DNA of 58,521 bases from JAVBQL01 sp031549085 (GTDB taxonomy: Bacteria > Spirochaetota > GWE2-31-10 > MWDO01). The position numbers and the translations under genes are program-made. Every line of letters starts with the position of its first letter. The stretch's first letter is position 1. Positions 53,312 through 58,521 of the stretch are shown in pieces. Location: NCBI GenBank assembly GCA_031549085.1, contig JAVBQL010000015.1:1-58521 (forward strand), given 5' to 3'. The notes below the pieces were generated by a model. The model did no database searches, was not told where the DNA came from, and worked only from the letters and a program-made list of their open reading frames with translations.

Positions 53312-53340
53312 TTGACTAAAGGATAATAAAGAATTATAAC
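53312..53340 (+). promoter_or_regulatory. Promoter of the modular lipoprotein gene
   Basis: TTGACT (53312-53317) and TATAAC (53335-53340) are 17 bp apart. The start is near 53347, giving a 60-nt leader. Confidence 0.65.
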
Positions 53341-53356
53341 CATGTAAATGTAAAAA

Positions 53357-53386
53357 TTTGTCTATATGTAAATGAATATAGACAAA
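53357..53386 (+). promoter_or_regulatory. 11-bp inverted repeat in the lipoprotein leader
   Basis: TTTGTCTATAT (53357-53367) and ATATAGACAAA (53376-53386) form a perfect stem with an 8-nt loop, just before TTTAGGAG and the ATG. It may be a leader stem-loop or an operator. Confidence 0.5.
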
Positions 53387-53406
53387 ATAAATTTAGGAGA
53401 CAAAAA

Positions 53407-56199
53407 ATGTCATTTGTAAAAAATATACCAATATTTATTGTATTGGTTATAGGGATAGTAATATTTTCTTCCTGTACTGTAGATACTGATAATGGAGGTG
53501 GTAGTGGAGGAGGAGACAGCGGAGGTGAAAATGGACAAATTACAAATATAGAAAATGATATTGTTTTTAGTTCTATTATACCAGCTGATGGAGCTACTGC
53601 AGTTGAGACTTCTACCGTTATAGTTGTAACTTACTCAAGTATAACTTCTCAAAAGGTAAATATAACCAAAAAACCAATAGTTATTTTCAATGGAAAAACA
53701 TATAGTGATTCTGAGATAACTTTAACAGATAAAGCCGTTATTATAACACCTACCACACCATTTGATACTGGAACAATATATTCTAGTTTGGAAATAAGTG
53801 GTTTAAAAAACAGTAATGATAAAGATATCCCTACATATAAAAATGCTAGTTACAGCTTTACCACAAAGCTTTCAGCTGTAGTTTCAGATCTTCAAGTTTC
53901 TACAATTTCACCTGCAGATGGATCAAACAATATTGAGACGAACAGCACTATAGTTATCACCTACAGTAGTGGAAGTAGCCAAAAGATAAATACAGCTAAA
54001 AAGCCAAAAGTTATTTTTAGTGGAAAAACATACAGTGATTCTGAAATATCACTAACAGATACAACCATTACTATAACGCCTGCTACTCCATTTGATACTG
54101 GAACGATATATGCGAATATCGCTATATCAGGTCTAAAAAATGCAGCTGGGAATGATATAGCTATATATAATGAAAATTACCAATTTACAACTAAATTTTC
54201 AGCAATACTCTCAGATCTAACAATTTTTTCGCTCACTCCAGCCAATGGAAATGAAGTTCCAACAAATAGCAAAATAGTTATAACTTACGAAAGTGCAACC
54301 AACCAAAAGATAAATATAGCTAAAAAGCCAAAAATCACATTTAATGGCAAAATATATAGTGATTCTGAAATATCACTAACAGATACAACTGTTACGATAA
54401 CACCTTCAATACCATTTACCTTGGGTTCAACATACTCTAATATTAGTATATCAGGCTTAAAAAATACAGCTGGTAATGATATTCCTACATATGCTAACTC
54501 TACTTATAGTTTTATCACCAATATACCAAGTTCGCCATTGAACTTTGCTTTCTCAACAACAGATGAGATGTATATTATTGGTTATGGAGTTGATTTTGGC
54601 TCATGGGCTTTTACACCTTCAAAACGTATGAGTGCTACTGAAAACGGCAACAACATAGAATATAGTATAACATTTACCCCACTATTAGAGCTTGATAACA
54701 ACATGTTTAAAATTGCAAGATATACACCAGATGGCAATGTTGATGGTTGGGCAACAGGAAAACATCTTTGGTTGGGCACATTTGGAGCAACCGCTACTAA
54801 ACCAGCGATATTTAAGGGGACAACAGCAGGTATGCCATACACACAAAATTATAGCAACACAGCTCCTCTCTATGGCGGTGGCGGAGATAATATGTCTATA
54901 AGTGCCAAAGCAGGAGAACCTGTGACTATTAAACTTACAGTGCCAAAAAGTGGAGAGATAACATTTAGTAATGGTACAATTACTAGTGGATTCAACTTTG
55001 ATATTAGTGTATCAGCTACACAACTTCCACCTTTATCAGCTCTTCAACTAGATGCGATGTCACCTGGGCATAGAAGCACTGCTGTAGATATAAATAGTGC
55101 CATAGTTTTCACATATCCAAGTATTGGTACAATTGAGCTAGATACATCAATAGATGTATCAGCAGATCTAACTATAATACTCAATGGAAAAACCTACTCT
55201 AATAGTAATAGTGAAATTTCATTCATAAATTCAACAACAATTATGATAACTCCATCAACGCCATTTGAGCCAGGAACAAAGTATTCAGGCTTAACAATCA
55301 GTGGGTTAGTTGATACAGATGGCAAAAAAGTAAAGAGCGTTAACTATACCAGTAATGACTACTATTTTATAACCAAATTTCCTTCTGATATAGAATTTTC
55401 ATCAATAACTCCAACTCTATATGCTGCTGTTCCAAAAACTACTACCATAACAGCAACATACACAAGTTTAACTGGGAAAAAATTCAATACATCAATAAAA
55501 CCAACAGTTGTATTTAATGGAAAGACATACTCTAATAGTGAGATAGCAGTAACAGATACAACAGTTGTTATAACCCCCTTAACACCATTTACTGTTGGAG
55601 GATTTTATAGCAATATATCTATAGAAGGATTAAAGGATACTTTAGGCAATGGAGTAGACCCATTTATTGATGATTACTACGCCTTCACAATATCACCTAT
55701 GCCAAACTCACCTCTTGCTTTTAACTTTACTGCAAGTGATCAAATGTGCATTATTGGTGCAGAGCCTTTTGGTTCATGGATTTTTGCACTTGCAAAGCCT
55801 ATGAGTGGTGATGAAAGTGGAGACAGTATTATCTATACAGCGGAATTTACCCATTTTGCAGATATTGTAGAGAAATCATTCAAAATTGCTAGATACACAC
55901 CTGATGGCAATGTTGATGGCTGGGCAGATACTCCTCAACTTTGGGTTGGAACTTTTGGAGCAACAAGCAGTAACCCTGCAATATTTGATGGAACAATATC
56001 AGGAGTTACATATGATAAAGGTTATTATGGAACAGCTCCTCTAAATGCTGGCGGAAATAATATGACAATCAGTGCAAAGGCAGGATCCCTTGTAACGATT
56101 AGATTAATAGTTCCAAAAAGTGGCACCATAACATATACTGATGCTAATAATATCAATGGATTCAATTTTTCTATTGTGGTAAGCGCTACACAGCCATAG
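53407..56199 (+). CDS. Modular surface lipoprotein with Ig-like repeats and duplicated domain
   Basis: The 930-residue protein has a signal peptide with lipobox 'FSSC' (Cys near 23), a Gly/Ser linker, three Ig-like repeats (about 50-370) with the core 'KPKVxFxGKxYSDSEISLTDxT', then a roughly 160-residue domain with 'IARYTPDGNVDGWA' (about 375-545), two more Ig-like repeats (about 550-770), and a second copy of the same domain to the C-terminus. The Ig repeats look like Big_5/SbsA-type domains. The larger domain, in which 15 residues are identical between copies, may bind carbohydrate, as in SusE/SusF, by architecture. It is exported. Function not known. A strong terminator follows. Confidence 0.75.
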   Translation: MSFVKNIPIFIVLVIGIVIFSSCTVDTDNGGGSGGGDSGGENGQITNIENDIVFSSIIPADGATAVETSTVIVVTYSSITSQKVNITKKPIVIFNGKTYSDSEITLTDKAVIITPTTPFDTGTIYSSLEISGLKNSNDKDIPTYKNASYSFTTKLSAVVSDLQVSTISPADGSNNIETNSTIVITYSSGSSQKINTAKKPKVIFSGKTYSDSEISLTDTTITITPATPFDTGTIYANIAISGLKNAAGNDIAIYNENYQFTTKFSAILSDLTIFSLTPANGNEVPTNSKIVITYESATNQKINIAKKPKITFNGKIYSDSEISLTDTTVTITPSIPFTLGSTYSNISISGLKNTAGNDIPTYANSTYSFITNIPSSPLNFAFSTTDEMYIIGYGVDFGSWAFTPSKRMSATENGNNIEYSITFTPLLELDNNMFKIARYTPDGNVDGWATGKHLWLGTFGATATKPAIFKGTTAGMPYTQNYSNTAPLYGGGGDNMSISAKAGEPVTIKLTVPKSGEITFSNGTITSGFNFDISVSATQLPPLSALQLDAMSPGHRSTAVDINSAIVFTYPSIGTIELDTSIDVSADLTIILNGKTYSNSNSEISFINSTTIMITPSTPFEPGTKYSGLTISGLVDTDGKKVKSVNYTSNDYYFITKFPSDIEFSSITPTLYAAVPKTTTITATYTSLTGKKFNTSIKPTVVFNGKTYSNSEIAVTDTTVVITPLTPFTVGGFYSNISIEGLKDTLGNGVDPFIDDYYAFTISPMPNSPLAFNFTASDQMCIIGAEPFGSWIFALAKPMSGDESGDSIIYTAEFTHFADIVEKSFKIARYTPDGNVDGWADTPQLWVGTFGATSSNPAIFDGTISGVTYDKGYYGTAPLNAGGNNMTISAKAGSLVTIRLIVPKSGTITYTDANNINGFNFSIVVSATQP

Positions 56200-56238
56200 T
56201 TTTAAAAGACAATAGAAAACTATACTTAAAATTAATTT

Positions 56239-56269
56239 GGAGAGAGGGTCGCCTCTCTCCATTTTTTTT
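56239..56269 (+). terminator. Terminator after the modular lipoprotein
   Basis: GGAGAGAGG (56239-56247) and CCTCTCTCC (56252-56260) form a perfect 9-bp stem with a 4-nt loop followed by A and eight T. Confidence 0.93.
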
Positions 56270-56363
56270 ACAAATCCTGTTTAATAAAAAAAACTCAAAT
56301 AACAACTAGTATTTTAATAATATTTAATATAAAATTATCAGAAAAATATAGAAGGAGACTTTT

Positions 56364-56864
56364 ATGAAAGCTATTTTTGAGAGAAGAAGTATTAGAAAAT
56401 ATCAAAATAAAGCTGTTCCTAAAGAGCTTATTGATAAAATTATTAGTGCTGGAATGGCTGCTCCATCAGCAAGAAATCAGCAATTATGGCACTTTATTAT
56501 TCTTGATGATAGAAAGTTATTAGAAGAGATTATAGAATATCATCAATATGCTTCTGTTCTAAAAGAGTGTCCAATAGCTATTGTTGTATGTGCAGACCTC
56601 CTATTAGAAAAAACAGAGGGTTTTTGGATACAAGATTGCTCTGCAGCAACGGAAAACATGCTTCTTGAAGCAACATGTTTAGGTCTTGGTTCAGTTTGGC
56701 TTGGAATTTACCCACGTGAAAAACGTGTTGAGGGAGTGCAAAAGATTTTTTCTCTTCCTTCCAATGTTGTCCCATTATCAATTGTTGTTTTAGGATATTC
56801 GTTAGAATCTCCTAAAAAAGAAAACCGTTATGATACAAATAAAATACACTATAATAAATGGTAA
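56364..56864 (+). CDS. Nitroreductase-family protein
   Basis: The 166-residue protein begins 'FERRSIRKYQNKAVPKELIDKIISAGMAAPSARNQQLWHFIIL' and ends '...GYSLESPKKENRYDTNKIHYNKW', matching small FMN-dependent nitroreductases. These use NAD(P)H to reduce nitro or quinone compounds. AGAAGGAG precedes the start. Full length for the short subfamily. The physiological substrate is unknown. Confidence 0.9.
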   Translation: MKAIFERRSIRKYQNKAVPKELIDKIISAGMAAPSARNQQLWHFIILDDRKLLEEIIEYHQYASVLKECPIAIVVCADLLLEKTEGFWIQDCSAATENMLLEATCLGLGSVWLGIYPREKRVEGVQKIFSLPSNVVPLSIVVLGYSLESPKKENRYDTNKIHYNKW

Positions 56865-56904
56865 TAAGATTTTTTTAACAACTCTAGTTTAATGGTTGCT
56901 AAAT

Positions 56905-57612
56905 TTATAGGCTTCTTATATGTCTAAAAACTTTACCTACTATACCAAAATATCCCTTCTCATTCAAACCAATCTCCTCTGTTTCATAGGCAGGATTTAT
57001 ACTTTTTATTAAAATTTTTTCCTGCTTGATAAACTGAAGACGTTTAAAAAGTATATTCCCATTTATATTTATAACATAAAAACCATTCGCCTCAACAACA
57101 CCAACAGCACAAAGAACAAAATCTCCAGACCGAAAATCTGGCTCCATAGAGTCCCCTTTTATTTCCAAACAGACAACATTCTGTCCATAATGACCTAAGA
57201 GATGTTTTGATATATCAAGATAATCAACAATATTAGGATTATCTATACCCTCTATCCCATATCCTGCGGAAGCTTTAATATCAAGAATAGGAATTTTTAC
57301 ACTATTATAATTAACCAAATGTGTCTCCTTATGACTTAAAGAAAATTCTGGTTTTTGAGTTACTGTTAAACCATCATCATTCTTCATTGAAGAAGAGAAC
57401 ATTTCTCCCTCTCCTGTTAAAAGCCAATCAGGTGAAACGCCTATTTGGAGTAATTTGTATTTAATTTCATCTGGAAGTTCAAGGTAAGCTGTCTCATATT
57501 TACTTAATAATCTTTGGTTTATACCCAACTCTTTAGCAAATTTGTCTTGAGTGTAGTTAAAATATGTTCTAATCTCCCTTAGTCTATATGCTAAATCCTC
57601 TTTTAAGTTCAT
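56905..57612 (-). CDS. CI/LexA-like repressor with S24 peptidase domain
   Basis: The 235-residue protein has an XRE-type helix-turn-helix (about 8-62, 'RLREIRTYFNYTQDKFAKELGINQRLLSKYE'), a linker, and an S24 domain from about 115. It keeps the catalytic Ser in 'IKGDSMEPDFRSGDF' and the Lys in 'GNILFKRLQF'; 'ASAGYG' contains an Ala-Gly pair that could be a cleavage site. Such repressors respond to DNA damage or serve as phage repressors. No phage genes are near. It sits divergent to a promoter that carries a palindrome between -35 and -10. Confidence 0.85.
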   Translation of the reverse strand: MNLKEDLAYRLREIRTYFNYTQDKFAKELGINQRLLSKYETAYLELPDEIKYKLLQIGVSPDWLLTGEGEMFSSSMKNDDGLTVTQKPEFSLSHKETHLVNYNSVKIPILDIKASAGYGIEGIDNPNIVDYLDISKHLLGHYGQNVVCLEIKGDSMEPDFRSGDFVLCAVGVVEANGFYVININGNILFKRLQFIKQEKILIKSINPAYETEEIGLNEKGYFGIVGKVFRHIRSL

Positions 57613-57658
57613 AATTAAACCTTTTAAAAAAATATTCTATAAAAACTCCATTTTGTTC

Positions 57659-57687
57659 TTGACAATTAGCCAATATTGGAGTATAAA
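57659..57687 (+). promoter_or_regulatory. Divergent promoter with palindrome CCAATATTGG
   Basis: On the plus strand TTGACA (57659-57664) and TATAAA (57682-57687) are exactly 17 bp apart. The spacer contains the perfect palindrome CCAATATTGG (57670-57679), a likely operator of the adjacent repressor. On the minus strand TTGTCA (57660-57665) with TTATAG, 17 bp away, may be the repressor's own promoter, so both -35 boxes overlap. Confidence 0.7.
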
Positions 57688-58062
57688 TATATTGTTATAT
57701 CGGCAATTATAGCCTAAAACTAAAAGACAAGTTTAAAATAAGATCCCAATTATCTATAGGATTTCATTACCTAATTAATCTTTATTCTTTCTAAATAGTT
57801 TTATTGTTAAGAAAAGCCAACTAACCATTTTAAATATAAAACTTATTTAAAGTTTATGCAAGTTTTTTTTTAATTAAAAATGGAATAAAAGAACGAAAAT
57901 ATTACATTTAATTTAGCCAACAATAAATTAAAGCTCATTTGCATTACTAAAATGTATGTTGCTCTAAAACAGAGCTCTTCACTATGATATTAAGGTCGTT
58001 AAAATTTAACAGTGGTTTAAATTATATTTTAAATATATTCATAATTATTAAAGGAGATTGAC
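57688..58062. other. Leader or non-coding region before the WG-repeat gene
   Basis: About 375 bases downstream of the palindrome-bearing promoter contain no convincing gene. A small GCTCT-AAAAC-AGAGC hairpin lies at 57961-57975. The stretch may be a long leader of the WG-repeat gene or hold a small RNA or peptide that I cannot define. Confidence 0.4.
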
Positions 58063-58521
58063 ATGATTGACATGAAATATAATGTCATATGGTATAACAG
58101 AAATGGACTTAGTTTGGTTGAGTACAACAAAAAATATGGGTGGGTTGATGAGGATGGATATGAAGTAATAGCCCCTATTTATGATGAAGCTCAAAATTTT
58201 GAACCTGGAGAGAGAATTGCAGCGGTAAAAATTGATGATAAGTGGGGATTTATAAATAAAAAGGGAAAAGTTGTTATCCCATTTATCTTTCAAAAGGCTT
58301 ATAGCTTTGAAAATGGACTTGCAGCCGTAAAAATGAATGGGAAATATGGATATATTAACAAACAAGGAAATATAGTAGTTCCTATAATTTATGATGATGT
58401 TTACAATTATGATTTCGATACTGGTGTTGCTGCAGTTAAAATTGGTGAAAAATACTATAATGTTGACAAAAATGGAAACAGAACTATAAAAAAAATACGT
58501 TTCACAATTAATAAAAAAAAT
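58063..58521 (+). CDS. WG-repeat protein (3' end outside the window)
   Basis: The frame is open to the window end (153 codons, no stop). It holds three WG (KWG) repeats: 'KYGWVDEDGYEVIAPIYDEA', 'KWGFINKKGKVVIPFIFQKA', 'KYGYINKQGNIVVPIIYDDV'. WG-repeat proteins are common in some host-associated bacteria and form beta-propeller-like or solenoid structures, with mostly unknown functions. No signal peptide is visible. A good AAAGGAG site lies before the ATG. Confidence 0.85.
   Translation, partial: MIDMKYNVIWYNRNGLSLVEYNKKYGWVDEDGYEVIAPIYDEAQNFEPGERIAAVKIDDKWGFINKKGKVVIPFIFQKAYSFENGLAAVKMNGKYGYINKQGNIVVPIIYDDVYNYDFDTGVAAVKIGEKYYNVDKNGNRTIKKIRFTINKKN

Noticed and set aside
53126..53326. A 66-codon plus-strand open frame before the modular lipoprotein gene
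   Set aside because: It is Ile/Lys-rich from AT-rich DNA, has no ribosome-binding site, and overlaps the lipoprotein promoter.
58048..58365. A minus-strand open frame of 105 codons at the right end
   Set aside because: It is antisense to the WG-repeat gene, which has a good ribosome-binding site and clear repeats.
57613..58521. Prophage remnant suggested by the CI-like repressor
   Set aside because: No integrase, cro-like gene, attachment repeat or phage structural gene is visible; the next gene is a WG-repeat protein.

Overview
The window is AT-rich chromosomal DNA that is almost certainly from a spirochaete. The clearest lineage marker is a P83/100-family protein at 35043-36821. Low GC, many K/N/I-rich proteins, lipoproteins with short lipoboxes and a WG-repeat protein fit a Brachyspira- or Brevinema-like organism, but I cannot fix the genus. 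There is no prophage, insertion sequence, CRISPR array, tRNA or rRNA. Most of the window is housekeeping DNA with accessory islands between.

Layout. 1-1.7 kb: a possible end of an upstream gene, a DciA-like (DUF721) protein and an M23 peptidase. 1.7-6.2 kb, minus strand: thrS-infC-rpmI-rplT from a good promoter, closed by a hairpin, then a coiled-coil gene, zapA and a 6S RNA with its own promoter inside the end of zapA. 6.3-10.3 kb, minus: a degenerate phosphoribosyltransferase-like protein overlapping a ParB-like protein, a metallophosphoesterase, a lipoprotein and a membrane protein. 10.4-15.4 kb, minus: rimP-nusA-infB-rbfA; a terminator-like hairpin sits directly before rimP, and NusA carries an extra C-terminal zinc ribbon. 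15.9-23.7 kb, plus: three tandem secreted alkylsulfatase paralogues and a secreted propeller-like protein, each followed by a hairpin. 23.8-27.1 kb, minus: rplM-rpsI and a CPA2 antiporter. 27.3-29.9 kb, plus: acpP-rnc and a TPR protein fused to an arginyl/leucyl-tRNA-protein transferase domain. 30-33.5 kb, minus: a CrtI-like oxidoreductase, a Nif3-like protein, a lone response-regulator receiver and adk. 33.9 kb, plus: a DHH phosphoesterase. 35-42.6 kb, minus: P83/100 protein, ftsI, murE and a class III ribonucleotide reductase that ends without a recognisable glycyl-radical motif. 43-47.5 kb, minus: dnaG-rpoD-zinc-ribbon protein. 47.8-50.2 kb, minus: a small DUF5989-type membrane protein, a NodU/CmcH carbamoyltransferase and an SxtJ-like membrane protein. 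50.3-53 kb, minus: a large ATPase-like/TPR protein without a P-loop. 53.4-56.2 kb, plus: a modular Ig-like lipoprotein. 56.4-58.5 kb: a nitroreductase, a CI/LexA-like repressor with divergent promoters, and a WG-repeat protein cut by the window end.

How it fits together. The core genes form conventional translation, replication and cell-wall operons. The accessory genes point to an anaerobic lifestyle (class III NrdD, nitroreductase) and an envelope rich in secreted proteins. The candidates for new biology are the alkylsulfatase island, the TPR-transferase fusion, the NrdD without a glycyl-radical loop, and the ParB-like/OPRT-like overlapping pair. Promoters were called by eye as -35/-10 pairs with about 17 bp spacing; all functional statements rest on motif recognition, not on database searches.
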